Shown: positions 29,507-39,298, numbered from the stretch's first letter. The stretch is DNA of 44,339 nucleotides from a virus (IMGVR_UViG_3300045944_000135:1-44339); one strand, 5' to 3'. A program made the numbers and translations. The notes: generated from the letters alone by a model not told the origin.

Positions 29507-30390
29507 TGAGATTTGAACTTGCCGGAAGTTTTGTTCATCTCGAACCGCTGGTTATAACTTATCAATACAATCCGATTATTACCGAAATTTTCGATACTGT
29601 TCAATATATGGAAAAAGGATACACGGATTTTGAAGTAATTTGTATTGGTGGCGGTGGTGGGATGGGTGGTGGTATCGACACTGGAGGTGCTGGTACCAAG
29701 GTAAGAAATTATGGTGGAGCAGGCGGTGGCGGAGGATTTCATCGAGTTCGTGGTCTGTTGTCCGCTCTACCAGGTGCTTGTGAGGTTACAGTCGGAGTGG
29801 GTGGTAGTTTAGGAACTGAGCATGTTTCCGATCCTCTTCTCACTACTGATGGTGGTGACGGAGGATATTCGACGTTCAATGATGACACTTGCCAGGCCTC
29901 AGGAGGTAAGGGCGGTAAGCGAGCTCAGTCGAATTCTCTAACAATTGCTACGCAAGCGGATGGCGGTGAAGGTGGTGTTGGAAATAGTATTGTCGCCGGT
30001 GGTGGCGCCGCAGGTGGTACTGCTGGTACACCCGGTCCAAGTGGAGGTACTCCAGGCACAGATGGAGCCGACGGCACGTTGTTGCAAAATATCGGCGAAG
30101 GTGGTGGTGGCGGTGCTGGTGGTGTAAGCGAGTATGTTGCGGGAAATCCCATCCACAATGCTGCTACAGCCGGTGGTCGAGGTTCATATAACCCTGGCGA
30201 TATTTCGGTCTATGGTCCAGGAGATCCAGCCGGTGATCTTGGGCCCGAAATGGGTCACGTTCTTCCCGGAGGAGCAAGTGGAGCAAAAGCATCTCCACTG
30301 AATGGACTACCTACGATATATGGACGATCAGCTGGTACTCGACTTGTCAGTAGTCCAGGCATCGTCATTGTTCGTCTAACGGCGAAATGA
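29506..30390 (+). CDS. Glycine-rich tail protein, probable adhesin
   Basis: A 294-residue protein; ATG 29506 shares one base with the preceding stop. After an N-terminal beta segment (FELAGSFVHLEPLVITYQYN), FEVICIGGGGGMGGG, GGAGGGGGFHRVRG, and repeated glycine motifs (GEGGGGGAGG) make up most of the chain, with GIVIVRL at the end. This is the glycine-rich domain seen in phage tail-tip and fibre adhesins (polyglycine-II type rods). It probably decorates the tail and may bind the host or other surfaces. Confidence 0.78.
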   Translation: MRFELAGSFVHLEPLVITYQYNPIITEIFDTVQYMEKGYTDFEVICIGGGGGMGGGIDTGGAGTKVRNYGGAGGGGGFHRVRGLLSALPGACEVTVGVGGSLGTEHVSDPLLTTDGGDGGYSTFNDDTCQASGGKGGKRAQSNSLTIATQADGGEGGVGNSIVAGGGAAGGTAGTPGPSGGTPGTDGADGTLLQNIGEGGGGGAGGVSEYVAGNPIHNAATAGGRGSYNPGDISVYGPGDPAGDLGPEMGHVLPGGASGAKASPLNGLPTIYGRSAGTRLVSSPGIVIVRLTAK

Positions 30391-30394
30391 TGCC

Positions 30395-30772
30395 ATGATT
30401 ACGTTTACAGAGAAAGGTAATTTCAACAATACAGAAAGATATTTGAATCGATTAAAGAGACTCGAATTGCAATCAGTTCTGAATAAGTACGGAAATCTGG
30501 GTATGGTAGCTCTATCAAATGCCACGCCAGTAGATAGTGGTGAAACTGCGGAATCCTGGTATTTCACGACTGTTGCTCGTCCAGGATATTACTCTATCCG
30601 CTGGCATAATCGTCATGTCGAAGATGGTCGACCGATTGCGATCTTGCTTCAATACGGGCACGGAACCGGTACGGGCGGATACGTACAAGGTCGAGATTAT
30701 ATTAACCCTGCAATTCGACCGATATTTGATCAGTTAGCAGCTGAAGCGTGGAGGGAGGTGACCAAGATCTAG
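30395..30772 (+). CDS. HK97 gp10-like tail completion/neck protein
   Basis: A 125-residue protein from ATG 30395, 4 bp after the preceding stop. GNLGMVALSNATPVDSGETA, then ESWYFTTVARPGYYSIRWHN and ILLQYGHGTGTGGYVQGRDY match the gp10-like family, in which a 'TPVDSG.L...W' motif is typical. The family joins tail to neck. Its stop shares one base with the tape measure start. Confidence 0.85.
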   Translation: MITFTEKGNFNNTERYLNRLKRLELQSVLNKYGNLGMVALSNATPVDSGETAESWYFTTVARPGYYSIRWHNRHVEDGRPIAILLQYGHGTGTGGYVQGRDYINPAIRPIFDQLAAEAWREVTKI

Positions 30773-33700
30773 TGGCAACTATTGACGATAAAGTCGTCGC
30801 GATGAGTTTCGAGTCTAGTAAGTTCGAACAAGGCGTTAATAAATCGATTACCGCGATCGATAAACTAAAGGCTTCTCTCAAGTTTCCTGATGCAGGCAAA
30901 GGTTTGGATGATCTTAACAAATCGGCTAAGAATCTTCAACTTGGTCACATCGGTAAAGCTGTTGACGAGATAAAGGGAAAACTTGGCGCTCTTCGACTAG
31001 CGGCGATTGCTGTTTTTGCTCAAATCGCAGCTCAGGCGGTTAATGCTGGCGTACGACTTGTTAGATCGTTCACGATTGATCCAGCTCTAGGTGGTCTTAG
31101 AGAATACGAACTCAAATTGAATTCTGTTCAGACTATTCTTGCCAATACACAAGCTGCAGGAACAAATCTTAAGGATGTTAATGCAGCTCTTGCCGAGCTA
31201 AACGAGTTCTCAGATAAGACTATCTATAACTTCGGACAGATGGCCAAGAATATCGGTACCTTTACGGCCGCTGGTGTTGCTTTGAAACCGGCAACTGCAG
31301 CTATTAAAGGTATCGCCAATCTGGCAGCTCTTTCAGGTTCGAACTCCGAGCAAGCTGCAACAGCGATGTATCAGCTCTCACAGGCTATTTCGGCTGGACG
31401 CATAAGCTTGCAAGATTGGAACTCAGTTGTCAACGCAGGTATGGGCGGTACAGTTTTCCAGCGCGCTTTGGCCAATACCGCTGTTGCAATGGGTACTTTG
31501 GAAGAGAGCGCGGTAAAGCTTGTCGGTCCAATGAAGAATGTCTCGATTCATGGACACTCGTTTCGTCAGGCAATTACACCCAAGCCTGGCGAGGAATCTT
31601 GGTTGACATCGGATGTTCTGACCAAGACGTTGTCGCAGTTTACGGGCGATTTGACAGATGCTGAACTAGCGGCACAAGGATTTAACAAAGCCCAAATTGC
31701 TGCAATTCAGCAGACAGCTAAAACTGCTCTACATGCGGCTACGGAAGTTAAGACCTTCACTCAGGTTCTATCCGTAGCAAGAGAGACGGCAGAATCTGGA
31801 TGGGCTGAAACTTGGCAATTTATATTTGGAGACTTCGCTGAAGCTAAGAAGACTTTCACCGATCTCTCAAATACGATCAACGGGTTTATCAATGCCAACG
31901 CCGATGCTCGTAACAAGGTATTAGCGGATTGGAAAGAGCTTGGTGGCCGAACTGTTCTGATTCAGAGCATCAAGAATGTATTTGAGGCTTTGGGTGATGT
32001 TATTAGGCCGATTAAACAAGCATTTCGTGATATTTTCCCTGCACAAACGGGGAAAGATCTCTTTGCTTTGACTGTACGGTTTAAAGAATTTACTGAGACG
32101 CTCAAACCTAGTGCAGAAACAGTTGAGAACTTACGACGTACTTTCCGTGGATTATTCGCTCTTTGGAGTATTAGTATACAAATAGTTAAGAATTTATTCA
32201 CCGTTTTTGGTAGAATTTTCGACGCGCTTGGTGTTGGTAGTGGAAGCTTCTTGGAGATTACCGGAACTATTGGTGATTTTCTGGTCAAGATTGATGAAGC
32301 CTTGAAAAAGGGTGGCAAGCTTAACGATTTCTTCACAATATTGAGCGATGTTATTGTCATCCCATTCGAACTTCTGGGTGATTTTATCAATTTGATTTCC
32401 GATTTTTCCTCCGGGGAGTTTTCCGGTCAAGTAGATGCAATGACCGATTCCTTGAATCCGTTCCAAAAAGTTTTGGAGACAATCAAAGATATTTGGGAAG
32501 CATTTATAGATAGCTTCGAGGGTTCTGGAGAAGTCATTCAACCCGTAATCGAGGCAATTTCGCAAGGACTTCAAGAAATGGGTCCGGCTATTGCCAATGC
32601 CATTGCGGGGATGAATTTTGAAGCAATCCTAGCAGTTATCAGAACTGGTCTCTTTGCCGCTCTGGTCGTGATGTTCAAGCAATTTCTGGGTAGAGGCTCT
32701 GTCATTGAGCAAATAACTAGAGTTGGATTTGGTCGAGGAATTCTTGGCAATATCAGTGGCGCATTTGGAACTCTTGAAGGCACAATGAAATCTTTGCAAA
32801 CGAACATCAAGGCAAAGACGTTGAAGGAAATCGCTATCGCAATCGCTTTGCTAGTCGCTTCGATCGTTGCTTTGTCCTTTGTCGATCCCAAGAAGCTCAA
32901 TTCAGCCATGTCGGCGATGACGATTGCTTTCGCGCAGTTGCTGGGAGCGATGTTCATTCTCGAAAAGATTTCTACATCGATGGGCTTCATCAAGATGCCG
33001 ATCATTGCTGCCGCTTTGATTGGACTGGCGTTAGCTGTCGATATTCTGGCAATAGCTGTTTTCGCACTCAGTCGACTCAGCTGGGAACAACTAGCAAAGG
33101 GTTTAGGCGCGGTTGTTGTTCTGCTCGGTGCTCTTACCGCAGCCTCGATACCACTATCAGCTAACTCAGCAGGATTGATCAGAGCAAGTATCGGCATTAC
33201 CGGGATAGCAATTGCGTTGAATTTGTTGGCGATCGCAGTCAAGATCTTCGCCACTATGAGTTGGGAAGAGCTTGCCAAGGGTCTCAGCGCGGTTGCCGTT
33301 GCGCTTGGGATTATAGCAGCTACAGCGAAGGTAATGCCGACTAAGGGTTTGATCCTAACTGGTGCCGGATTGATCGTCATCGCTACAGCTTTGAATATTC
33401 TAGCACTTGCGATCAGACAACTGGGAAGCATGGACGTCCTGACACTCGCCAAGGGTTTGGGCGCAATCGCTGCAAGTCTAGTTATTATCGCCGGTGCGAT
33501 GCGGATAATGCCAAAAGGTATGGTTGCGCAAGCCGCAGCGCTGGTCTTGGTCTCGGTGGCTTTGAATGGAATTGCCCTGGCGCTCAAGACCATGGGTGGA
33601 ATGTCTCCGGAGCAGATAGCAAAAAGCTTGGTCGCTTTGGGTGGTGCCCTAGCAATTCTGGCCGGTGGCATGAAGCTAATGGCAGGATCACTTGCCGGGG

Positions 33701-36309
33701 CCGCTGCGTTGGGTGTTGCCGCTTCAGGCTTGGCTTTGCTTGTACCTGCATTGGTAATTCTGGGCAAGCAAAAATGGTCAACACTTGTTAAAGGCTTGAC
33801 GGCTCTCGGCGTTGCAGTAGGAATCCTTGTCGTTGCTGCCCGTCTACTTCCGGCAACTGTACCTTCTTTGATGGCTTTCGGCGCAGCACTCTTGTTGATC
33901 GGTGGCGGTCTTGCTCTGGCTGGAGCAGGTATTGCGCTGATTGGAGTGGGACTAAGTGCGATTGCTGTAGCTGGCCCAACAGCACTAGCGATTCTTCAGA
34001 CAGCATTCTGGAATTTCGTACGAAGTGTTATCGAGAATGGGAAATTGCTGGTACTCGGATTGCTGGAGATTGTACAGGCGTTTGCCGATACAGCTCCCCA
34101 GTTCGTAGACGCCTTGGTCAAGATTATTGAAGCTTGGTTGCAAGCTATTATCGAAATCGCACCGAAGATGGTACCAGTAATAACTGCTCTTGTTCAGACG
34201 ATAATCGAGGTTTTCCGTATCAATCAAGGACCGCTTATTCAAGCCGGTATCGATTTGATCATAGCTCTCTTGTTGGGTATTCGTAAGAACCTGCCACAAG
34301 TTATCAAATTGGCGGCCGATATTATCGTAACGTTCTTGCGCGGTTTGGCTGCGAATATTGGTCGGATCGTAAGGGCGGGTGCAAACCTAATAGTTTCGTT
34401 CTTGGGAGGCATCGCTAATAATATCGGTAGAGTTATCGTTGCTGGTACACAGATTATCGTCAACATCATCAAAGGTATCGGCAACAACGCGCGAAGAGTT
34501 GTTGAAGCTGGTGCAAAAGCTATTGCCAGTTTCATTCAAGGCATTGCCAACGCTGGTCAAACGCTGATCACTGCTGGCGTAAATGCCGCTGGCAAACTAA
34601 TCAATGGTCTTGTCAACGGTATTCTCAAACTGGTTGACATAGGCGCCCAGGCTATGATCAAGTTCTTGAATGGGATAGCTGATGCGATTGAGAAATATGA
34701 ACCACAGTTGATAGTGGCCGGTGGACGAATTGCCATAGCTATCGTCAAGGGTATGGTCACGGGTCTGGCGCAGGGTGGCGGACAAATCGTAGATAAGATG
34801 AAAGAATTGGCCCAGAACGCCATCAATGCAGCCAAGGACAAGCTGAAATTCTGGTCGCCATCGCGAGTATTCGTAGAAATCGGTGAGGGTATTGTTGAAG
34901 GCTTGGTAGTGGGTATAGGTGATGATAGAGATGCCACTAAAGCTGCCGAAGATATGGCTAATAATGTTATCGATACGTTCAATACTATATTCGAGACTAC
35001 TTCGCCGTCAAAAGTTATGGAGCGAATTGGCCGCTTTGTGATGCAAGGATTCGCCAATGGCTTGAAGGGAAGTAGAGACGAAATCAAGCAGGCATTTTCT
35101 GATCTAAGCACCGCGTTGGCTTTGACAATGGCTGATGCTCGGAAGACGATTACTGAAGAGCAAAAGAAGTTGAAGAAGCTGCAAGGTGAAGAGAAGAAGA
35201 ACTTAAAAGCGATTAATGCGGCCAAGCAAGCTATTGCAGATGCTACAGTCGTCCTTAATCGCTCAACTGCCGCCCACAAAGCTTTGCAAGGGCAGATGAA
35301 GTTGCACAGGGGCGAACTGTTGAAGTTGGCTAAAGATTATGAGAAGCTACAAGGACAATTGGAAGCGGCTAAGCAGGTATTCCAAGAATTCAAAGAACAA
35401 TTCTCAGAGCTTCCCGAGATTATTACGGAAGTGGATGGCAAAGAACTCACTGGTGCTGAGCAGATTCAGAACTGGATCACCGAGCTTACTGGTGATGTAA
35501 AAGATCTCACTAAATTTGGCCAAGTTATCGAACAACTTAGACTAGCGAGAGTAAGTGATGAAGTAATTGAAATGCTGCTCAGGAAAGGTGTAGCCGCTTT
35601 GCCATTTGCCGAGGCTTTGCTTGCTGGAGGTCCAGAACTAATCGCGACTGTTAATAGTCTTCAGGGTCAAGTTGAAGCCGCCGCCACCGTGCTTGGTAAT
35701 ACGGCTGGCGAAGCTCTGTATGATGCAGGCGAAGAGGCGATGACGGGATTTATCAATGGCTTGACCAATCAGATCAAAGCGCTCGAGGATCAGGTAGATG
35801 TCATCGTCAAGGGAATTGTCAAGGTTGTCAAGCGAAGGTTGAAGATCAAGTCACCATCTGAAGTATTTGCGGAAATTGGACAACAGACGATGGAAGGTAT
35901 GGCCAAAGGAATTGATGATTCTGCACAAACGGTGGTTGATGCGGCGGAGACAGTTGTCAAAGACGCAGCCGAAGCAATGCGCACAAGTTTGGGCGAAGTT
36001 CCATTCGACGAATTGATCAATACCGAGCCTGTGATCACGCCGATATTGGATTTGACTACACTTAAAGCTCAGGCCGTACAAGCAGCTGGTCTGATTCCAC
36101 CGATTCCAGTTATTGGCACAGTTTCCTCCGCACAAGCTGCGGGCATATCCGTTGACCAATCGCAGATTGAAGAAGGTGCTATCCCTGGTGGAACATCATT
36201 CAACTTCGAGCAGAACAATTACTCTCCGAAAGCCCTGACCGAAATCGAGATTTATCGGCAGACGAAGAATCAACTGTCGCAGATCAAGTCCGCCTTGGTC
36301 CTAACCTAA
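30772..36309 (+). CDS. Tape measure protein
   Basis: A 1845-residue protein; GTG 30772 shares a base with the preceding stop (TAGTG) and follows GGAGGGAGGTGA. A GTG at 30748 is in frame but lies before the ribosome binding site. The N-terminus is helical (SFESSKFEQGVNKSITAIDK), the middle carries long hydrophobic helices (about 680-1100), and three repeated segments near the C-terminal third have the SPSxVFxxIG pattern typical of tape measures (WSPSRVFVEIGEGIVEGL, TSPSKVMERIGRFVMQGF, KSPSEVFAEIGQQTMEGM). It sets tail length and helps DNA cross the membrane. I see no lytic domain. Confidence 0.93.
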   Translation: MATIDDKVVAMSFESSKFEQGVNKSITAIDKLKASLKFPDAGKGLDDLNKSAKNLQLGHIGKAVDEIKGKLGALRLAAIAVFAQIAAQAVNAGVRLVRSFTIDPALGGLREYELKLNSVQTILANTQAAGTNLKDVNAALAELNEFSDKTIYNFGQMAKNIGTFTAAGVALKPATAAIKGIANLAALSGSNSEQAATAMYQLSQAISAGRISLQDWNSVVNAGMGGTVFQRALANTAVAMGTLEESAVKLVGPMKNVSIHGHSFRQAITPKPGEESWLTSDVLTKTLSQFTGDLTDAELAAQGFNKAQIAAIQQTAKTALHAATEVKTFTQVLSVARETAESGWAETWQFIFGDFAEAKKTFTDLSNTINGFINANADARNKVLADWKELGGRTVLIQSIKNVFEALGDVIRPIKQAFRDIFPAQTGKDLFALTVRFKEFTETLKPSAETVENLRRTFRGLFALWSISIQIVKNLFTVFGRIFDALGVGSGSFLEITGTIGDFLVKIDEALKKGGKLNDFFTILSDVIVIPFELLGDFINLISDFSSGEFSGQVDAMTDSLNPFQKVLETIKDIWEAFIDSFEGSGEVIQPVIEAISQGLQEMGPAIANAIAGMNFEAILAVIRTGLFAALVVMFKQFLGRGSVIEQITRVGFGRGILGNISGAFGTLEGTMKSLQTNIKAKTLKEIAIAIALLVASIVALSFVDPKKLNSAMSAMTIAFAQLLGAMFILEKISTSMGFIKMPIIAAALIGLALAVDILAIAVFALSRLSWEQLAKGLGAVVVLLGALTAASIPLSANSAGLIRASIGITGIAIALNLLAIAVKIFATMSWEELAKGLSAVAVALGIIAATAKVMPTKGLILTGAGLIVIATALNILALAIRQLGSMDVLTLAKGLGAIAASLVIIAGAMRIMPKGMVAQAAALVLVSVALNGIALALKTMGGMSPEQIAKSLVALGGALAILAGGMKLMAGSLAGAAALGVAASGLALLVPALVILGKQKWSTLVKGLTALGVAVGILVVAARLLPATVPSLMAFGAALLLIGGGLALAGAGIALIGVGLSAIAVAGPTALAILQTAFWNFVRSVIENGKLLVLGLLEIVQAFADTAPQFVDALVKIIEAWLQAIIEIAPKMVPVITALVQTIIEVFRINQGPLIQAGIDLIIALLLGIRKNLPQVIKLAADIIVTFLRGLAANIGRIVRAGANLIVSFLGGIANNIGRVIVAGTQIIVNIIKGIGNNARRVVEAGAKAIASFIQGIANAGQTLITAGVNAAGKLINGLVNGILKLVDIGAQAMIKFLNGIADAIEKYEPQLIVAGGRIAIAIVKGMVTGLAQGGGQIVDKMKELAQNAINAAKDKLKFWSPSRVFVEIGEGIVEGLVVGIGDDRDATKAAEDMANNVIDTFNTIFETTSPSKVMERIGRFVMQGFANGLKGSRDEIKQAFSDLSTALALTMADARKTITEEQKKLKKLQGEEKKNLKAINAAKQAIADATVVLNRSTAAHKALQGQMKLHRGELLKLAKDYEKLQGQLEAAKQVFQEFKEQFSELPEIITEVDGKELTGAEQIQNWITELTGDVKDLTKFGQVIEQLRLARVSDEVIEMLLRKGVAALPFAEALLAGGPELIATVNSLQGQVEAAATVLGNTAGEALYDAGEEAMTGFINGLTNQIKALEDQVDVIVKGIVKVVKRRLKIKSPSEVFAEIGQQTMEGMAKGIDDSAQTVVDAAETVVKDAAEAMRTSLGEVPFDELINTEPVITPILDLTTLKAQAVQAAGLIPPIPVIGTVSSAQAAGISVDQSQIEEGAIPGGTSFNFEQNNYSPKALTEIEIYRQTKNQLSQIKSALVLT

Positions 36310-36318
36310 GGAGGTGTC

Positions 36319-37179
36319 GTGCTAACAGAACTGAAAGCGTATAGCGCGTGGGAATCAGCTCCTACGCTACTACTAAGCGACACCGGTAGGACTGAGACGG
36401 ACTTGATCCAAATCACGAATATCGAAGGCTTAGACCCGGTCAAGGCTGCTGTTAACTTATCGCCACTTGGATCGTCGGACGGAACGGCATATACGGGTAG
36501 CAGCGTATTGGGTCGAAATATCGTCCTTACACTGCATCCAAATCCAGATTGGGATACGTGGACTTTTGAAGGTTTACGGAGACTGCTTTATTCATATTTC
36601 ACACCTAAACAGCGAGTACGACTTGAATTTTACAGTGACGACATGATTCCGGTATTTATTGAGGGCATTGTCGAAAGTGCCGAAGTCAATCAATTCAGCA
36701 AGGATCCAGAACTTGTCGTTTCGGTTATTTGCCCCGATCCATATTTCACCGCTCTCGAGCCGATTATTCTGACAGGTCTAACGATTAATCCAATTGATGT
36801 ACCAACAGTGATCGAAATCAATTACGAGGGAAGCGTCGAAGCAGGTATTCATACCGAGGTCACATATTCTGCAGATCCTGCTCCCAACGAGATCACAATT
36901 CAAATCGGAGATCCAGATATTTCATCTTTCAAAGTCATAAAGGACGCAGTCGCGGATTTGAATAACTATTTCGAAATGAGCTCACTGCCCGCACAGAAAT
37001 TCGTGCAAAGTGTCAATATAGGTACTGGTGTCATTACCAGCCTTCTCTCCAAGACGCATATTCAAGAAGGATCTGCTTGGCCAATGCTGGTACCGGGTAA
37101 GAACGAGTGGTCGGTTATTACTGATGTCGGCGAACATGCTTGGGAGTTGACATATTTCGAACGATTTGGAGCTCTCTGA
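36319..37179 (+). CDS. Distal tail protein (Dit, siphovirus tail family)
   Basis: A 286-residue protein from GTG 36319 after AAGGAGGTGTC. GSDGTAYTGSSVLGRNIVLT, WTFEGLRRLLYSYFTPKQRV and LRLEFYSDDM-type strands lead to VICPDPYFTALEPI and a C-terminal beta sandwich, ending HAWELTYFERFGAL. This follows the layout of the siphovirus distal tail family, which forms the hub between tube and receptor-binding apparatus. It shares one base with the next gene. Confidence 0.85.
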   Translation: MLTELKAYSAWESAPTLLLSDTGRTETDLIQITNIEGLDPVKAAVNLSPLGSSDGTAYTGSSVLGRNIVLTLHPNPDWDTWTFEGLRRLLYSYFTPKQRVRLEFYSDDMIPVFIEGIVESAEVNQFSKDPELVVSVICPDPYFTALEPIILTGLTINPIDVPTVIEINYEGSVEAGIHTEVTYSADPAPNEITIQIGDPDISSFKVIKDAVADLNNYFEMSSLPAQKFVQSVNIGTGVITSLLSKTHIQEGSAWPMLVPGKNEWSVITDVGEHAWELTYFERFGAL

Positions 37180-38294
37180 TGGATTTGTTTACTCTCAATC
37201 GTGACTTTTTCAAACAGAACATAATTGACGAATTCGAATCGTTTATTTGGACTGAGCGGTATTACGGTGATAGCGAAGTTGAATTAGTTATTCCTGCCAA
37301 ATCAGAAACGGTGAAGAAACTACCATTAGGGATTTTTCTTGGTATTGATCGATCCGACGAGATCATGATCCTGGAAACGGTGAACATTGAGGGCGAGAAT
37401 CTAAAATTTTACGGAGTTTCGCTCTTGTCCTGGCTCAACAATCGGTTTATTCGTTCCTCAGCTGTACATGCGGACCGAGCTTGGTTTATCGAGAATAAGT
37501 ATCCTGGTGAAATGCTGTGGTATATTCTTTGGAGCATGACGAGTCCGGATAGCGGATATTTGAATTTTGGAGTTGATACTGGTATTCCCGATCCACAAAG
37601 ATTGGCGATCCCTGGAATCTATGAGAAAAATACCGATATGTCCGGAGAGCAGGTTAATATCGCTGTTCCTTTTGGACCTCTTTACAATGCTCTTAAAGAA
37701 ATCGCTGTTGCTTATGGACTGGGAATGCAGTTGACGCTAGACTCTGTTACCGAAGGTTCATATTTACTAGGATTTCGAAGTTACAAAGGACTTGATCGTA
37801 CAAGTGGACAAACGGCAAATCCAGTTGTGCGATTTTCAGCACAGATAGATTCTTTGAGTGATATTAAAGAAGTTCAATCGATCGCTGCACTCAAAACTCT
37901 GGTATATGCATTTGCTCCAGAAGTTCCACCAGCGTATGCGATTCATACTGGTCAAGCCAGTCTGAGTGGACCGCAATATACTGGATTTGATTTGCGCGCT
38001 TCTCTACTACTTACCGATATTTCATCCGAAGAACTTACAAGTGCAGATAATGTCGCTGACGCCCTGAATAATAAAGCTTTTATCGATCTTCTTAATAATC
38101 CATATATTAAAATCGTAGACGGGGAAGTTGGACCTATTATTCAGTTTCAGTATGGCGTTCATTATAATCTTGGCGATATTATTGAAGTTCAGGGAAATAC
38201 TGGCGTAATTAACACAGCTCGGGTTACCGAGTATATTCGTGTACAGGACGAGACGGGTGAAAGATCATATCCTACTGTAAGCGTGCTTGACTAG
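37179..38294 (+). CDS. Siphovirus ReqiPepy6 Gp37-like tail protein
   Basis: A 371-residue protein; ATG 37179 shares a base with the preceding TGA, and the longer frame from 37140 is rejected. LNRDFFKQNIIDEFESFIWT, ERYYGDSEVELVIPAKSETV, LGIFLGIDRSDEIMILETVN and ENLKFYGVSLLSWLNNRFIR are characteristic of the ReqiPepy6 Gp37-like family, a tail-tip/tail-associated family first noted in a Rhodococcus phage. It is the last gene of the virion block. Confidence 0.85.
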   Translation: MDLFTLNRDFFKQNIIDEFESFIWTERYYGDSEVELVIPAKSETVKKLPLGIFLGIDRSDEIMILETVNIEGENLKFYGVSLLSWLNNRFIRSSAVHADRAWFIENKYPGEMLWYILWSMTSPDSGYLNFGVDTGIPDPQRLAIPGIYEKNTDMSGEQVNIAVPFGPLYNALKEIAVAYGLGMQLTLDSVTEGSYLLGFRSYKGLDRTSGQTANPVVRFSAQIDSLSDIKEVQSIAALKTLVYAFAPEVPPAYAIHTGQASLSGPQYTGFDLRASLLLTDISSEELTSADNVADALNNKAFIDLLNNPYIKIVDGEVGPIIQFQYGVHYNLGDIIEVQGNTGVINTARVTEYIRVQDETGERSYPTVSVLD

Positions 38295-38302
38295 GAGAAC
38301 CG

Positions 38303-38533
38303 ATGCAGATATTGGTTTATATTTTCATCTTTTATCTTGGTGGTATGTTCGGTTTTCTTATTCGATCATGGCTACAGTCAAGAGCTGAATTCAATGGCGC
38401 TATTCTGGTGACCAAAGAAGCAGATAAGACGGTATATTCTCTAATTCTCGACGATTATCCGGAGAAGATCGAATTCAAGAAAGAAGTTATTCTGAAAGTA
38501 GTTGCTTCTGAAGAAAGAGTCGATCGCGAGTAA
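38303..38533 (+). CDS. Single-pass membrane protein
   Basis: A 76-residue protein from ATG 38303 after GGAGAACCG. Residues 2-24 (QILVYIFIFYLGGMFGFLIR) are one membrane helix; the C-terminal domain (GAILVTKEADKTVYSLILDD, then YPEKIEFKKEVILKVV) is a small soluble beta unit, probably cytoplasmic. I recall similar short proteins in actinobacterial siphophages. Function unknown. Confidence 0.72.
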   Translation: MQILVYIFIFYLGGMFGFLIRSWLQSRAEFNGAILVTKEADKTVYSLILDDYPEKIEFKKEVILKVVASEERVDRE

Positions 38534-38548
38534 AACAATCCATATAAT
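38525..38548 (+). promoter_or_regulatory. Promoter-like element, copy 2
   Basis: CGCG (38525-38528), 14 bp including AAAACA, TATAAT (38543-38548) then GA. It overlaps the end of the preceding gene and lies 24 bp before the next ATG. There is no post-promoter hairpin. Confidence 0.7.
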
Positions 38549-38571
38549 GAGACTCTATCTAAAGGAGCGCT

Positions 38572-38850
38572 ATGTTTAAGAGCGAAGAGCCAAGTAAGCT
38601 CGATCAAGAAGTAGACAGAGTGCTCGATGCGTTGAGAGATCAAATGATAGGTACCAAGGAGTATTCGACGGTATTGAATGCGCTACAAGATTTGCATGAG
38701 ATGAAGGAGAAAGAAAAGCCTTTGTCAGTAAGCAAAGATACGCTAGCAATCATTGCCGCCAATCTGCTGGGTATCATCCTGATCATCAAGCACGAGCATG
38801 TGAATGTCATCACTTCGAGAGCGATGAATTTGGTGCTCAGAGCCAGATAA
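38572..38850 (+). CDS. Small membrane-associated protein
   Basis: A 92-residue protein from ATG 38572 after AAAGGAGCGCT. A charged helical N-terminal half (LDQEVDRVLDALRDQMIGTK) leads to a hydrophobic helix (TLAIIAANLLGIILIIKHEH) and a basic tail (SRAMNLVLRAR). This 'helix plus DTLAII.ANLLGI' design is one I have seen in many phage membrane proteins. Function unknown. It is directly controlled by promoter copy 2. Confidence 0.75.
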   Translation: MFKSEEPSKLDQEVDRVLDALRDQMIGTKEYSTVLNALQDLHEMKEKEKPLSVSKDTLAIIAANLLGIILIIKHEHVNVITSRAMNLVLRAR

Positions 38851-38876
38851 CAAAGTTCCAAGAAGAGATCAAAAAG

Positions 38877-38914
38877 TATGGGGGGTCGTATATACGGCTC
38901 CTCATATTTTTTTT
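38877..38914 (+). terminator. Intrinsic terminator
   Basis: TATGGGGGG (38877-38885) pairs with CTCCTCATA (38898-38906) with two wobbles; eight T follow at 38907-38914, immediately before CGCG. It ends the transcript of the small membrane protein gene. Confidence 0.75.
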
Positions 38915-38938
38915 CGCGCTTCCAACAAGGATTTAATT
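38915..38938 (+). promoter_or_regulatory. Degenerate promoter-like element
   Basis: CGCG (38915-38918), 14 bp with ACA in the usual place, then TTAATT (38933-38938). The hexamer is poor. It may be a decayed copy upstream of the better copy at 39007. Confidence 0.4.
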
Positions 38939-39006
38939 TTTTTCAATCTGGAAAAATCCCCGGGGGGAGAATTTACCTCAAGGTCCAGATATTGGTTCGC
39001 GAAATT

Positions 39007-39030
39007 CGCGCGATGAACATACCTTATAAT
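39007..39030 (+). promoter_or_regulatory. Promoter-like element, copy 3
   Basis: CGCG (39007-39010), 14 bp containing GAACA, TATAAT (39025-39030) and GA. A second TTCGCGAA lies just upstream. The next ATG is 22 bp downstream with AAAGGAG between. Confidence 0.7.
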
Positions 39031-39051
39031 GAAATCTACGAAAGGAGAAGC

Positions 39052-39243
39052 ATGGAAAGAATCGGAGATCAAACTTGGAAGGAACTCTTGCAGAGTGTTG
39101 GAAAGAATGTTGAAGCTGCTGGAAGAATGCTTCAGCGTAAACCTGCATTTACGTCTGAAGAGCTTTCAGAGCTTCAACAAACTTTGGAAACCTCTGCGGA
39201 GACCATCAAGAGAGTCCGAACGAGTGCTGCCGATCAGGTTTAA
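39052..39243 (+). CDS. Small helical protein
   Basis: A 63-residue soluble protein; ATG 39052 follows AAAGGAGAAGC, while the longer frame from 38878 would pass through the terminator and promoter. It is two helices: WKELLQSVGKNVEAAGRML and EELSELQQTLETSAETIKRV. It is a single-gene unit between promoter copy 3 and a strong terminator. Function unknown. Confidence 0.72.
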   Translation: MERIGDQTWKELLQSVGKNVEAAGRMLQRKPAFTSEELSELQQTLETSAETIKRVRTSAADQV

Positions 39244-39247
39244 AAGC

Positions 39248-39274
39248 TAGGGCCCTTCGGGGCCTTAGTTTTTT
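39248..39274 (+). terminator. Intrinsic terminator with TTCG loop
   Basis: TAGGGCCC (39248-39255) and GGGCCTTA (39260-39267) pair around a TTCG tetraloop, followed by a T-run to 39274. CGCG of the next promoter starts at 39275. Confidence 0.85.
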
Positions 39275-39298
39275 CGCGTAATAAACATACTATAAAAT
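39275..39298 (+). promoter_or_regulatory. Promoter-like element, copy 4
   Basis: CGCG (39275-39278), 14 bp with TAAACA, then TAAAAT (39293-39298) and GA. It abuts the T-run of the preceding terminator and drives the 42-residue gene. Confidence 0.65.

Noticed and set aside
32571-33767. 398-residue ORF on the minus strand
   Set aside because: It is the shadow of the alanine- and leucine-rich part of the tape measure gene; no ribosome binding site, and all real genes are on the + strand.
34557-35279. 240-residue ORF on the minus strand
   Set aside because: Also a shadow of the tape measure gene; composition is that of a reversed codon pattern.
38878-39051. Upstream extension of the 63-residue protein
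   Set aside because: It would pass through a terminator and two promoter-like elements; ATG 39052 has a good ribosome binding site.
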